From Candidatus Intestinimonas merdavium (GTDB taxonomy: Bacteria > Bacillota > Clostridia > Oscillospirales > Oscillospiraceae), in the NCBI GenBank assembly GCA_019115785.1, contig DXCX01000055.1, forward strand, positions 1-64,000: DNA of 64,000 nucleotides. Direction: 5' to 3'. This document shows, in pieces, positions 6,795 to 15,784 of this stretch (its first letter is position 1; each line of letters starts with the position of its first letter). The notes beneath the pieces are model-generated. The model did not search any database and had not been told where the DNA came from. It was given only the letters and a program-made list of their open reading frames with translations. The translations under genes and the position numbers were made by a program.

Positions 6795-8321
6795 TTAGCC
6801 CAACAGGGCAAGATTGGCGTCGTTGGTGGTGACAGGATAGGTTTCCGCCAGTTCGTCAGTCCAGGCGGTGAGATCCTCGCCCTTGAGTGTGTTCTCAACA
6901 GTATACTTCCAGGTCAGGGTGTGATCCTGGAGATACATGACATGCCAGCCGTACTGGCCCTCCTGATCATTCTCCACCAGACCGGTGTCACCGGGCTGAC
7001 GGCCGTCGGCAAAGGTCCAGTCCAGGAAGGCGGGCAGGAAGTCAGTGGAGGGGGTGATGTTCTCATAGAGGCCGCCCTTGGTATTGGAGCCAGTGTCCTC
7101 AGAATACTCCTCGGCCAGAGCGCCGAAGCTTTCGGCGGTCTTGTCGCCGGCATTGTATTGATCCAGGATCTCCTGGGCCTTGGCCTTGGCGGCATCCATG
7201 GCCTCGTCGGTGGGCTCAGTGGCACCCTCCGCCAACTCGGCCTTAATCAGGATGTGGCGGACATCGGCGGCGCCGTAGCTGTCGTTGTCCAGGTAACGGT
7301 CGGTAAAGCGCAAGACCCAGTAGCCGTTGTCGGCCACCTCAATCGTGGTGAGATCGCCCGCCTGACGACTGGCGTCCTTCAGCCAGGAGGCACAGTCATC
7401 CGCGCCGGTGGTGAAACTGCCCGACAGGCTGGAGCCCACGGTGGTTTTCTCATAGCTGGTGGTCTCTGCCGTATCCGCGTCACTGTCAGACTCGGCCTGC
7501 ACAGCAGTGGCGGCCAACGTATCAAAGTCGCCGCCGTCTTCCAGGTCCTGAAGCAGCTTGTCGGCGGTGGCTTTGGCGGCAGACATGGCGGTGGCTTTCT
7601 CGGCGTCGGAGGCCTCCACGGTGTTGCCGTTGTCGTCGGTGGTAGAGGGGACGGTGCCGTCAATGAAGACAGCGGAGTAGACAAAGGTGTCCAGGTCATC
7701 GCTGTGCTCATCGTAGTAAGCGGTGATCTCATCATCGGCATAGGTCAGAGTGTCGGCGTGGGCGTTATAATATTCCTGGGCCAGGGTATCCCGGGTCAGA
7801 CAATCCCGCAGCAGGCTCTCGGTCATATAGGGGCCGTACACATTGCGGATATAGGACTTGAAGGAGGTGCCATATTGGGCGGCGCTGGTCTTGATCTCCT
7901 GGATGCTGTCCTCCACACCCTGAGCGCCCTCTTCGGAGATGGTAAAGCCGTCGGCCTCGGCAGCGGCGGCCAGCGAAGCATAGCTCTGCAGCGCGTCGAT
8001 GGCGTACTGCTGGAGGGTGGCATCATCCATGGAGATGCCGTACTGGCTGTACATATTGGCGGTGGGATAGTAGTAGTAGCCCATCTCGGCCACGGTGTAG
8101 TCTCTGCCATTGACGGTGGCGACTACTTTTCCCTTGGTGAAGATGCCGCTGTGCCACAGCAGCAGGGCGGCGACCAGAACGGCCAGGATGACGCCTACTA
8201 CAGTGTAGAGGATGGTCTTGCTCCGCTCCTTTCGGGCGGCCTCCGCCTGGCGGCGCTCCTTTTCAGTAGGGCCATTGGCGGCAGAGGAGATACGCTGTTT
8301 CTTTTCGCGGGAAGCACTCAT
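6795..8321 (-). CDS. Membrane-anchored PpiC-type peptidyl-prolyl isomerase (PrsA/SurA-like foldase)
   Basis: Parvulin-type foldases catalyse proline isomerisation and help exported proteins fold at the membrane surface. The 508-residue protein has a charged cytoplasmic start, one membrane span near residues 36-57 (ILYTVVGVILAVLVAALLLW), and a long helical region of SurA-N type. A parvulin domain starts near residue 350 (DVRHILIKAEL) and continues to about 470 (FGALAEEYSEDTGSNTKGG, GQYGWHVMYL). There is no lipobox, so it is anchored by the N-terminal helix rather than as a PrsA lipoprotein. It has its own near-consensus promoter and ends in a terminator. The Shine-Dalgarno before ATG 8321 is weak. 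Confidence 0.85.
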   Translation of the reverse strand: MSASREKKQRISSAANGPTEKERRQAEAARKERSKTILYTVVGVILAVLVAALLLWHSGIFTKGKVVATVNGRDYTVAEMGYYYYPTANMYSQYGISMDDATLQQYAIDALQSYASLAAAAEADGFTISEEGAQGVEDSIQEIKTSAAQYGTSFKSYIRNVYGPYMTESLLRDCLTRDTLAQEYYNAHADTLTYADDEITAYYDEHSDDLDTFVYSAVFIDGTVPSTTDDNGNTVEASDAEKATAMSAAKATADKLLQDLEDGGDFDTLAATAVQAESDSDADTAETTSYEKTTVGSSLSGSFTTGADDCASWLKDASRQAGDLTTIEVADNGYWVLRFTDRYLDNDSYGAADVRHILIKAELAEGATEPTDEAMDAAKAKAQEILDQYNAGDKTAESFGALAEEYSEDTGSNTKGGLYENITPSTDFLPAFLDWTFADGRQPGDTGLVENDQEGQYGWHVMYLQDHTLTWKYTVENTLKGEDLTAWTDELAETYPVTTNDANLALLG

Positions 8322-8382
8322 TACTCTTGCTCAGTCCTCTCAAATATTGTGCTTTTTCTGTGCTTTGGTGACTCAATGTTGC

Positions 8383-8411
8383 ATTATACAGGAAACGGGA
8401 GCGGCTTGCAA
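8383..8411 (-). promoter_or_regulatory. Promoter for the parvulin gene
   Basis: On the minus strand TTGCAA and a perfect TATAAT are separated by 17 bp, about 60 bp upstream of the ATG at 8321. This separates the foldase gene from the terminated RNA encoded upstream. Confidence 0.8.
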
Positions 8412-8491
8412 GACCCAATCTGCCATTACCAGGACGAAACGGAAGGTATTTTACAGAAAGTTCATGGTTACTGTTTAGGAGAAGGGGAGAT

Positions 8492-8523
8492 AAAAAAACC
8501 GCCCCAGCACCTTGCTGGGACGG
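8492..8523 (-). terminator. Intrinsic terminator of the small RNA
   Basis: A stem of 11 bp with one G-T mismatch, CCGTCCCAGCA/TGCTGGGGCGG, has a 3-nt loop and is followed by seven T on the minus strand. Confidence 0.85.
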
Positions 8524-8700
8524 CAAAACAACAGAAAAGATCTCCCGCTCTGGCCGTGTGGCCCTGATCAAACCTGCACAAAATGGCAGGTGGGTCGCCT
8601 CCGCACCGCTTTACTGCTTCCAACTTCCAACACTCCCAGAGGGAGGCCGGGAGGCCTGCAAGCCACGGCACGAGGTTGGCGTCCCGTATCAGAGATGTGG
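8492..8700 (-). ncRNA. Probable structured small RNA ending in an intrinsic terminator; best guess 6S RNA
   Basis: No ORF fits this 200-nt block, yet on the minus strand it is rich in nested complementary segments. The ends pair (ATCTCT with GGGAGAT), further in GCCGTG pairs with CACGGC and GCCTCC with GGAGGC, and a local hairpin ACCTGC-N8-GCAGGT lies on the 3' side. It ends in a strong terminator (CCGTCCCAGCA/TGCTGGGGCGG then seven T at 8492-8523). A long closed stem with an interrupted centre and a 3'-side bubble hairpin fits 6S RNA, the RNA polymerase-binding regulator. In Bacillus, 6S-1 RNA is encoded next to the tcdA homologue yrvM (from memory), and tcdA is two genes away here. The class is unproven; a structured leader is less likely because the following gene has its own promoter. 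Confidence 0.5.
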
Positions 8701-8738
8701 GTTTAAAAAGAAACCATCACGCACCGAGCAGGAGAGCC

Positions 8739-9041
8739 TTATTCCTCATCTTCCTCGAATAGGGCTTCCATGAACTGCTGGTAGACGGCCTCCAGCTCCG
8801 CCTCGTCGTCCAGAGTGGCCAACTGCTCCTCGCCGTCGATCTCTACGACCTTCAGGATGATGAGCCCGGCCTCCTCGTCCTCTTCCTTCGGGGGCTGGCC
8901 CTCTTCATCAGCTTCCTCCGCGGGGAAAAAAGCCATATAGACCGCACCGTTATATTCAATGGTATCCAGATGCTCCAGCTCGATCTCATTGCCCTCCTCA
9001 TCGGTGAGGCTGACAAAATTACCGCCGTACTCGTCACTCAT
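8739..9041 (-). CDS. DUF1292-type acidic protein
   Basis: This 100-residue acidic protein reads MSDEYGGNFVSLTDEEGNEIELEHLDTIEYNGAVYMAFFP, then an Asp/Glu-rich stretch, then LIILKVVEIDGEEQLATLDDEAELEAVYQQFMEALFEE. This is the DUF1292 (YrzB-like) pattern, widespread in Firmicutes near the alaS-yrrL(ruvX)-mltG region. Its function is unknown. The track's start at 9188 adds 49 residues of unrelated sequence that run through the opposing promoter; the internal ATG at 9041 gives the family's length. The Shine-Dalgarno is weak. Confidence 0.8.
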   Translation of the reverse strand: MSDEYGGNFVSLTDEEGNEIELEHLDTIEYNGAVYMAFFPAEEADEEGQPPKEEDEEAGLIILKVVEIDGEEQLATLDDEAELEAVYQQFMEALFEEDEE

Positions 9042-9165
9042 GGTGGCTGGCACCGCCCTTCTTATTTCTAGGCATATTGTACCCTGTACGCCGAAAAAAT
9101 GCAAGAGCTGGACGAGCCAAATTTTGCTGCCAGGATACAGATGGAAGAAATGGGAAGCGATAGGG

Positions 9166-9194
9166 TAGACAAACAGAGGCTTTTCCACTATAAT
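9166..9194 (+). promoter_or_regulatory. Promoter for the class A penicillin-binding protein
   Basis: TAGACA, a 17-bp spacer and a perfect TATAAT, about 100 bp upstream of the TTG start at 9298. Confidence 0.75.
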
Positions 9195-9297
9195 ATAAAA
9201 GCCTTGCTATGGCTGGATGGAGAGATGTCTGGCCAGCGGGCATGTTACGATCATATGGGACCGTGCGGCCTTTGGGCCGGGAACGGAGGTATTTCAC

Positions 9298-12015
9298 TTG
9301 GCAGAAACAAGACGCACCACCAACCAGAACGGGGAATCCCCCAGGCGACCCCGGCGCAGGCACAAGGGCGGCTCTATCGTCCTCACCATATTGAAGGTTT
9401 TGGGCACGTTGTTCCTTATCGGATGTACTACCGGCGCCATCCTGGCCTGCTTCGCCGCCACCTATATCAAGACCGTCATCATTCCTCAGGACTATGTGGA
9501 TGCCAGCGCCTACTCCATGAACCTGTCCTCCACCATCTACTATACCGATTCCACCACCGGTGCGACCAAGGAACTGCGTACCCTCCACGGGGAGGAGAAC
9601 CGGGTGAAGGTGAACTATGAGGAGATTCCGAAAGACCTGGTCAATGCCTTGGTTTCCATTGAGGACGAGCGGTTCTGGACCCATCACGGTGTGGACTGGC
9701 GGCGGACCGGCGGCGCCTTCCTCAATATGTTCCTTGGAATGAAGGACACCTACGGCGGTTCCACCATTACCCAGCAGCTCATCAAGAACATGACCCAGAA
9801 TGACGACGTCACCGTAAAGCGGAAGATCCTGGAGATCTTCCGGGCGCTGGAGTTTGAGCGCAACTACGAAAAGGATGAGATCCTGGAGATGTACCTCAAC
9901 TACATTTATCTGGGAGGAAACTGCTATGGCGTGGGCACCGCCTCCCTGGCCTACTTTGGTAAGCCTGTCTCCGAGCTGGACCTGGCGGAGTGCGCCAGCC
10001 TGATCGGCATTACCAACAACCCCTCTCGATATGATCCCTATATCTCAGATTATACCAGAGAGCAGAACAAAAAGCGCCAGGAGACCATTCTCTATAAAAT
10101 GCTGGAGCTGGGCTATATCACCCAGGCCGAGCACGATGCTGCTGTGGCTGAGGAGCTGGTTTTCGTGGGCCGTGGTCAGGGAACTACCTCCACCACCGCC
10201 TACTCCTATTTTGAGGACCAGCTCATCCGGGATGTGATTGCCGACCTGAAGGATGCCTACGACCTCTCCGAACAGGTGGCCAGCCAGTGGGTCTATAATG
10301 GCGGACTGTCCATCTACTGTACCCAGGACCCCAATATCCAGGCCAAGGTGGATGCTGTGTATGAGGATCTGAGCAACTTCGACGCACCCTCCTCCACAGG
10401 GCAACAGCTCCAGTCGGGCATCACCGTCATTGACAATACCACCGGCAATGTGGTGGCACTGGCCGGCGGCGTGGGGGAGAAGACGGCCAGTCTGCTTACC
10501 AACCGGGCCACACAGTCTCTGCGGCAGCCCGGCTCGGCCATTAAGCCCATTGCGGTGTATGCCCCGGCTCTGGATCTGGGCGTGATTACCCCCGCCACCG
10601 TCATTGACGACTCCCCCTACAGCTTTGACGGCGACGGCGGCTCTCCCTGGCCGGTGAACTCCTATGGCAATTACCGCGGCCTCACCAACGTGTATACCGG
10701 CCTTCAGAACTCAGTAAACACCCTGGCCGTCAAGGTGCTGGGCCTGTATACCAGCCCCCAGGTGGCCTATGATTTCCTGGTCAAGAACCTGGGCTTTAGT
10801 ACCGATCATCTGGTGGTCCAGGAGGAGCGCAACGGCACTGTCTATTCCGACATCGGTCTGGCACAGATGGCGCTGGGCGGCCTGACCGACGGCGTCACCA
10901 CCCTGGAGATGGCGGCAGCCTATTCCTCCTTCCCCCGGGGCGGACTTTATATTGAGCCCAGGACCTACACCAAGGTGGAGCGGGTGGACCCCGACACTGG
11001 TGAGGTCACCGTCCTGCTGGATAACCAGGCCGAGTACCACACCGCCATGAAGGACTCCACCGCGTGGTATATCAACACCATGCTTCAAAATGTCATCCGA
11101 TCCGGTACTGGTACCTCCGCCCGGTTCAAGGATGTCAAGATGACCATTGCCGGTAAGACGGGTACCACAACCTCCCGAAAGGACCTCTACTTTGTGGGCT
11201 ACAGCGCCTACTACACCGCCGCTGTCTGGAGCGGCTATGACCAGCCTGAGCGCATGTCCTCCAGCCTCCAGCAGCAGTCGGCCATTATCTGGAACAAGGT
11301 CATGAGTTCCATCCACGCAGAGCTGGAGGACAAGAGCTTCCCCACGCCTTCTGCGGGCACCGTTACCGTGGATGTGTGCGCTGACAGCGGCCTCCGCCCC
11401 ACCGACGCATGCCGACACGATGCCCGGGTGGGTGAGGGCGCACGGATCATCTCCATGACCTTTGTCAAGGGGGATGAGCCTACCGATGTCTGCGATGTGC
11501 ACAAAGACGTGGAGATCTGTCTGGATGCGCCCTTTGTGGGCGCCGATGGCACCCCCAACGGCATGTATCATCTGGCCGGGGAATATTGTCCCGAGGAGAG
11601 CCGCCGGACTGTGAGCATCCTGGACATTACCCGGGAGGGGGCTGCCGCCGCTGTGTCGGTGCGGGATAACCAGTTTACCACCGGACACATCGCCGCCCTG
11701 GGCGACGCAGCCTACTGTGACGTCCACACCACGCCCCAGGCACCGGAGCCCACCGAAAGACCGGCGATCGATCCCACGGACCCTACCACCTGGCCGGGAC
11801 CGGAGGACTATGACCGTTTGGAGGATTACAACAAGTTCAATCCCTTTGATGCGTCTACTTGGCCGGAGAACGTGAACGGTTCATCCGGACAGCAGCAGGA
11901 GACGCCTCCTCCCAGCGAGACGATCACGCCGGCACCCACCGAAACCGGAGAAACCACAACGGCGCCCATCATCTCCCCGGTGGTAAGCGAAGAGCCCTAT
12001 GTCCCGGCGGCCTGA
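9298..12015 (+). CDS. Class A penicillin-binding protein (PBP1A-type transglycosylase/transpeptidase)
   Basis: This bifunctional peptidoglycan synthase polymerises lipid II and cross-links stem peptides outside the membrane. The 905-residue protein has a basic cytoplasmic start and a membrane span near residues 28-55. The GT51 transglycosylase domain contains IEDERFWTHHGVDW (catalytic Glu near 121) and GGSTITQQLIKN. The transpeptidase domain contains the SxxK motif in RQPGSAIKP (near 410), the SVN motif near 472 and KTGTT near 621. A long Thr/Pro-rich tail (about 820-905) follows. The track's GTG at 9217 is rejected: TTG at 9298, 8 nt after GGAGG, is in frame and better placed. The mrcA/ponA/pbpF name is uncertain. 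Confidence 0.93.
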   Translation: MAETRRTTNQNGESPRRPRRRHKGGSIVLTILKVLGTLFLIGCTTGAILACFAATYIKTVIIPQDYVDASAYSMNLSSTIYYTDSTTGATKELRTLHGEENRVKVNYEEIPKDLVNALVSIEDERFWTHHGVDWRRTGGAFLNMFLGMKDTYGGSTITQQLIKNMTQNDDVTVKRKILEIFRALEFERNYEKDEILEMYLNYIYLGGNCYGVGTASLAYFGKPVSELDLAECASLIGITNNPSRYDPYISDYTREQNKKRQETILYKMLELGYITQAEHDAAVAEELVFVGRGQGTTSTTAYSYFEDQLIRDVIADLKDAYDLSEQVASQWVYNGGLSIYCTQDPNIQAKVDAVYEDLSNFDAPSSTGQQLQSGITVIDNTTGNVVALAGGVGEKTASLLTNRATQSLRQPGSAIKPIAVYAPALDLGVITPATVIDDSPYSFDGDGGSPWPVNSYGNYRGLTNVYTGLQNSVNTLAVKVLGLYTSPQVAYDFLVKNLGFSTDHLVVQEERNGTVYSDIGLAQMALGGLTDGVTTLEMAAAYSSFPRGGLYIEPRTYTKVERVDPDTGEVTVLLDNQAEYHTAMKDSTAWYINTMLQNVIRSGTGTSARFKDVKMTIAGKTGTTTSRKDLYFVGYSAYYTAAVWSGYDQPERMSSSLQQQSAIIWNKVMSSIHAELEDKSFPTPSAGTVTVDVCADSGLRPTDACRHDARVGEGARIISMTFVKGDEPTDVCDVHKDVEICLDAPFVGADGTPNGMYHLAGEYCPEESRRTVSILDITREGAAAAVSVRDNQFTTGHIAALGDAAYCDVHTTPQAPEPTERPAIDPTDPTTWPGPEDYDRLEDYNKFNPFDASTWPENVNGSSGQQQETPPPSETITPAPTETGETTTAPIISPVVSEEPYVPAA

Positions 12016-12057
12016 ACAGATTATAAATAAACACATCCACCATCGAAGCTGGTGGGT

Positions 12058-12134
12058 CCGCCTGTCGAAAAAGTCCAGTTTTTTCGGCAGGCGGAAGAGA
12101 GAGCGCCGCCCGGCACAGCCGGGCGGCGCTCTCT
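12058..12134. terminator. Two strong inverted repeats between the convergent PBP and SLH genes
   Basis: The first repeat (CCGCCTGTCGAAAAA ... TTTTTTCGGCAGGCGG, 12058-12094) has a T run inside the loop side of the arm. The second (12098-12134) has perfect 17-bp arms AGAGAGCGCCGCCCGGC/GCCGGGCGGCGCTCTCT around a 3-nt loop. They lie between two convergent genes and probably stop transcription in both directions, although no clean T run follows either. Confidence 0.55.
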
Positions 12135-12175
12135 GGCATATAGGGCATATAGGCTTTTTGGACAAGGAGGGGCAT

Positions 12176-14341
12176 TTATTGCCCCTGCATCAGTCGGTAC
12201 AGAAGGACGGCTGCCTCTGCCCGAGTTGCGGTGCGCTGTCCGGCATAAGTGTCCCCCGCCAGCCCAAGGCCCTGGGCAAGGGCGGCATAGCCCAGCTCAC
12301 CTTCGGGAATGGCGTCCCGGTCGGCATAGGAACAGATAAAAATGCCCTTAAGTTGGGCCACCTTGCCATAGCCGGCACGGTCCAGCAGCATTTGGATGAC
12401 GGTGCCCCGGTTGAGGAGGGCGCTGTCAGACCGTTCCGCCTTGGTAAGGATGCCGGCGCGGTAGGCGGCGGCATAGACCTCCTCCCGGAGGTCCTGGTCC
12501 TCACTTGCGGGGTCCAGAGGGGAGTAGTCCAGACTGTAAAGGAGACACAGCAGGTCCCACTGGGTGAGGGGCTGATCGGGACCAAAGGTGTCGGAGGCGT
12601 ATCCCACATCGTATTTGGCCAGAGTCTCCACGGCCTCTCGGGCCCAGTGGTTTCCCAGGTCGGTATAGGTGAGGCCCTCCGGCCCGGGCTCCGGGGGGAA
12701 CACTGGCTCACCGGTCTTGGCGTCCACGCCCAGGCAGCGCGCTTCCCGCTCCAGAGTATAGCCCAGCTTCAGGTGGTAGAAGGACTGAAAGCCCAGCTGG
12801 AGGAGCTTGTCCTGGGCGTCGTCACCGGATACAAGAGGTTCCGGTACATAGAGATAGCCCAGAGTCACGTCATAGGTACTCATCCAGATATTCAGAGCGG
12901 CATCGGCAGCCACGATGCTGTCGGGGTCATCGAAGGTCATGTCCTCCTCGTAGAGGAAGGAGAGTCCGCTCACCGTGCCGTCGATCGCGTCGATACCCAC
13001 GGTGTAGAAGTGGTCGGGAAAGAAATAGCCGTTCTCTTGCCGGGCAAATGTGAAGGAGTAAAAGGGAGAACCCTCCGCCACACGGTCAGTGGAGCTGTCG
13101 TAGAGGTCGAGATGTCCACTGTGCCCGGGGTAGTAGGCGGCCAGGAAGGATTCCGCTTTGCTCTGGGCCTCCTCGGCGGTGAGGGCGGCTTCCCACTCCT
13201 CATTCCAGGGGCCCTGGGAGTAGAGCCTAGACACAACGCCGCTCTTGGCGTCCACAATGAAGGTACGGCTCCAGGCGCCGTCCTCAGCGGAGCGGCTGTA
13301 CCGCAGCGTGCAGGTCACCGAGTCCTCCTCGCCGTCCTTGCCCTCCCAGATGCTGTAGGCGGCGCTGACCAGGGTGTAAGCGGTCAGGCCGTATTCTTTT
13401 ACGGACCTGAGCCCAGCGTCCAGGGCCTCCTTGGACTGGACACCCTCCAGCTTCTGGATACCTGCCTGTTCCGCCTCCGTGAGAGAAGACCCGTTTTCCT
13501 CAGCGGCGGCGGGGGCCTCCGCCGCTGTGTCGGAGTTCCCGGCTCCGGTGCCCTTGTACATAGCTCCCTCTAGCTCCGTGAGGTCCACCAGTTTGCCAGT
13601 GGAGGCATCCACATAGAAGTCATGTCCGTACTCCGGCAGATACCGAAGTATGGCGTAGGTGGGGTCATCGTCGGTACGGACATATTCCAGCCGCAGCGCC
13701 TGGGTATTCCGGAAAAGGGCGGAGGCCTGCGCCTGGGTGGCGATGGGGATAGGGGAGGGGATGCCCCCCAGACAGGCGTTATCCGGCACATCACGGCTGA
13801 ATTGCGTCACTATGTGGTCCTTCGCCCGGACCGTGAGGGAGAGGCTCAGGGGAGAGGGCAGGCCATTTAGAAGAATGTCGGCGGTAAACCGGTAGTCGCC
13901 GCCGTCCAACCCGGGGGAACGAATGAGCGATACCTTTGCCGACTCGCTCTCTCCGCGCAGCACCTTGTCCACAAACGTCTGAGCGGCGGCGGAGGCGGCG
14001 CCGTCATTCTCTTCTGGGAAGGAAGGCAGGGGACTGTTGGCAATAGGCTCCGGCACCTGCCGGTATTCAGACAGCATGTAGTAGAGAATGGTGCCATCCT
14101 CCAGGGACTCGATGGTGAGGGAGCCGCTATCCCCGGTCCAGGTGAGATCCCATACTGGGGCCAGGGTATCTTCCTGACACACCCCATAGAAGTCGGTGTA
14201 GACGGCGGTATCCAGGTCCAAGGTGTCCTTGACAGCCTGGGTCACCTGAATCAGTCTGACGTCACTGGTCACGGCCAGGGCGGGAAGTGCTGTTCCGCAG
14301 AGCAGAGCCATACTGAGGAGCAGGGCAAATACCTTCTTCAT
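12176..14341 (-). CDS. Exported YcdB/YcdC-type protein with C-terminal SLH repeats
   Basis: The 721-residue protein begins MKKVFALLLSMALLCGTALPALAVTS, a classic signal peptide cleaved near residue 24. The body holds repeated PepSY/YcdB-like units (YVDASTGKLVDLTELEG, FIVDAKSGVVSRLYS, GIDAIDGTVSGLSFLYEED). The last about 190 residues are SLH repeats (YTDLGNHWAREAVETLAKYDVGY, FICSYADRDAIPEGELGYAALAQGLGLAG) that attach proteins to secondary cell wall polymer. YcdB-like domains are of unknown function; control of an extracytoplasmic protease is only a guess. The start is ATG 14341, 8 nt after GGAGG; the track's ATG at 14356 overlaps that site. Confidence 0.8.
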   Translation of the reverse strand: MKKVFALLLSMALLCGTALPALAVTSDVRLIQVTQAVKDTLDLDTAVYTDFYGVCQEDTLAPVWDLTWTGDSGSLTIESLEDGTILYYMLSEYRQVPEPIANSPLPSFPEENDGAASAAAQTFVDKVLRGESESAKVSLIRSPGLDGGDYRFTADILLNGLPSPLSLSLTVRAKDHIVTQFSRDVPDNACLGGIPSPIPIATQAQASALFRNTQALRLEYVRTDDDPTYAILRYLPEYGHDFYVDASTGKLVDLTELEGAMYKGTGAGNSDTAAEAPAAAEENGSSLTEAEQAGIQKLEGVQSKEALDAGLRSVKEYGLTAYTLVSAAYSIWEGKDGEEDSVTCTLRYSRSAEDGAWSRTFIVDAKSGVVSRLYSQGPWNEEWEAALTAEEAQSKAESFLAAYYPGHSGHLDLYDSSTDRVAEGSPFYSFTFARQENGYFFPDHFYTVGIDAIDGTVSGLSFLYEEDMTFDDPDSIVAADAALNIWMSTYDVTLGYLYVPEPLVSGDDAQDKLLQLGFQSFYHLKLGYTLEREARCLGVDAKTGEPVFPPEPGPEGLTYTDLGNHWAREAVETLAKYDVGYASDTFGPDQPLTQWDLLCLLYSLDYSPLDPASEDQDLREEVYAAAYRAGILTKAERSDSALLNRGTVIQMLLDRAGYGKVAQLKGIFICSYADRDAIPEGELGYAALAQGLGLAGDTYAGQRTATRAEAAVLLYRLMQGQ

Positions 14342-14451
14342 GACATTGACCTCCATCCCAATTTTGATTTGGACCGTTTCATTTTACCAATTTTTTAGAC
14401 GGATGTGGAGAGAGAAGGTTCCGTTTGGCCAATTTTTTTTGTAAGAAAAGG

Positions 14452-14482
14452 AAAAAACTCCCCCGGCTCACCGCCGGGGGAG
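14452..14482 (-). terminator. Intrinsic terminator downstream of the CofE-like gene
   Basis: CTCCCCCGGC/GCCGGGGGAG with a 5-nt loop followed by TTTTTT on the minus strand. Confidence 0.88.
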
Positions 14483-14492
14483 GGACAGCTGT

Positions 14493-15683
14493 TTACTTGG
14501 TGTAGTTGTCAAAATAGCCCTGCACTAGGATGATGGGGGTGCCCTTGTCGCCGCTGCCGGAGGTCAGGTCACACAGGGAGCCAATGAGGTCGGTAAGGCG
14601 ACGGGGAGTGGTGCCCTGGGAGACCATCTTACCCTTCAGATCGGCGTCCTTATGGCGGATGTAGTCGGAGATGGCGGCCTTGAGGGCATCACCGGACAGG
14701 TCGGCAAAGTCGTTATCGGCCAGATATTTCAGCTTGACCTCGTTAGGCTGGCCCTCCAGACCGGCGGTATAGGCGGGAGAGACCACCGGATCGGCCAGCT
14801 CCCAGATCTTCCCTACCGGGTCCTTAAAGGCGCCATCGCCGTAGATCATGACCTCAATGTGCTTGCCGGTCTTCTCGGCCAGGGCCTTTTGAACGCGGTC
14901 CACCACGCTCTGGCAGTCGCGGGGGAAGAGCTTCACCTTGTCCTCCGTGGCCTTGTTGCTGCCCAGCAGGCCATACCGCTCATTGTAGCCGCTTCCGTCC
15001 ACAGAAGCGGTCATCAGGTCATCCAGACCCAGTACCAGCTCCGCTCCGGCCTGCTTCAGCAGCCGCTTGGAGCGCTCGCGGGTGTGAATGTCACAGCAGA
15101 GGACATATTTGGTGTAGTTCAGAATGGTCCGGCAGTCATTGGCCAGCACCACCTCCACCTCACAGCCGCAGTCGGTGATGAGCTCCTTGTAATATTCAAT
15201 ATAGTCCACGCCGGTAAAAACGTGCTTGTGGTATCCGAAAAGCGCCCGGTATTTGGCCTCTGAGAGAACGTCCCTGTAGGGGTCCACACCCTTCTCATCT
15301 ACCAGATCCAGGTCGATGAGGTGGTTCCCCACCTCGTCGGAGGGGTAGCTGAGCATGAGGACGATCTTCTTGGCGCCGGTAGCAATGCCCTTGAGGCAGA
15401 TGGCGAAGCGGTTCCGGCTGAGAATGGGGAAGACCACGCCTACTGTGTGGTCGCCGAACTTGCCGCGGACATCGGCGGCGATCTGGCTGACGGTGGCATA
15501 GTTGCCCTGGGCACGGGCCACCACAGCCTCCGTTACACCCACCACATCATGGTCATCCAACTGGAAGCCCGCGCTTTCAGAGGCGGCCAGGACGCTGTCC
15601 ACAACAATCTGGGCGATGTCGTCTCCTTCCCGAATGATGGGAGCCCGGATGCCCCTGGAGACGGTGCCGACTAGTCTTTCCAT
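14493..15683 (-). CDS. CofE-like protein (coenzyme F420-0:L-glutamate ligase family)
   Basis: The 396-residue protein reads MERLVGTVSRGIRAPIIREGDDI, then VVGVTEAVVARAQGN, VGVVFPILSRNRFAICLKGIA, IYGDGAFKDPVGKIWELADP and a C-terminal MVSQGTTPRRLTDLIGSLCDLTSGSGDKGTPIILVQGYFDNY. This matches the F420-ligase-like family found in many anaerobic Firmicutes and Bacteroidetes that are not known to make F420. True CofE adds glutamates to F420-0. No other F420 biosynthesis gene is visible, so the real substrate is unknown and may be another acid or cofactor. It has its own promoter and terminator and is monocistronic. Start: ATG after GGAGG. Confidence 0.65.
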   Translation of the reverse strand: MERLVGTVSRGIRAPIIREGDDIAQIVVDSVLAASESAGFQLDDHDVVGVTEAVVARAQGNYATVSQIAADVRGKFGDHTVGVVFPILSRNRFAICLKGIATGAKKIVLMLSYPSDEVGNHLIDLDLVDEKGVDPYRDVLSEAKYRALFGYHKHVFTGVDYIEYYKELITDCGCEVEVVLANDCRTILNYTKYVLCCDIHTRERSKRLLKQAGAELVLGLDDLMTASVDGSGYNERYGLLGSNKATEDKVKLFPRDCQSVVDRVQKALAEKTGKHIEVMIYGDGAFKDPVGKIWELADPVVSPAYTAGLEGQPNEVKLKYLADNDFADLSGDALKAAISDYIRHKDADLKGKMVSQGTTPRRLTDLIGSLCDLTSGSGDKGTPIILVQGYFDNYTK

Positions 15684-15750
15684 GGTTTTTCCTCCGTTGA
15701 TCTGATTGCGGCCCTGCCGATCTGACAGACTGCCGCTGCGGATATATATT

Positions 15751-15779
15751 ATTATATATGATTTTCTGATGGATGAAAA
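15751..15779 (-). promoter_or_regulatory. Promoter for the CofE-like gene
   Basis: On the minus strand TTTTCA, 17 bp and a perfect TATAAT inside an alternating TA tract, about 70 bp before the ATG. Confidence 0.55.
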
Positions 15780-15784
15780 GGGAT

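Noticed and set aside
5736-8567. 943-codon plus-strand ORF
   Set aside because: Antisense shadow of tcdA and the parvulin gene; low-complexity Gly/His/Val-rich translation with no ribosome binding site or family.
8492-8700. SRP RNA or tmRNA identity for the small RNA
   Set aside because: The conserved SRP domain IV sequence (GGUCCGGAAGGAAGCAGC type) is not present, and there is no tRNA-like CCA end with tag ORF.
9217-9297. Upstream start of the penicillin-binding protein
   Set aside because: The in-frame TTG at 9298 has GGAGG at an 8-nt spacing; the upstream segment is not PBP-like.
11999-13573. 524-codon plus-strand ORF after the PBP gene
   Set aside because: Runs through two hairpins and then antisense to the SLH protein gene; no domain features.
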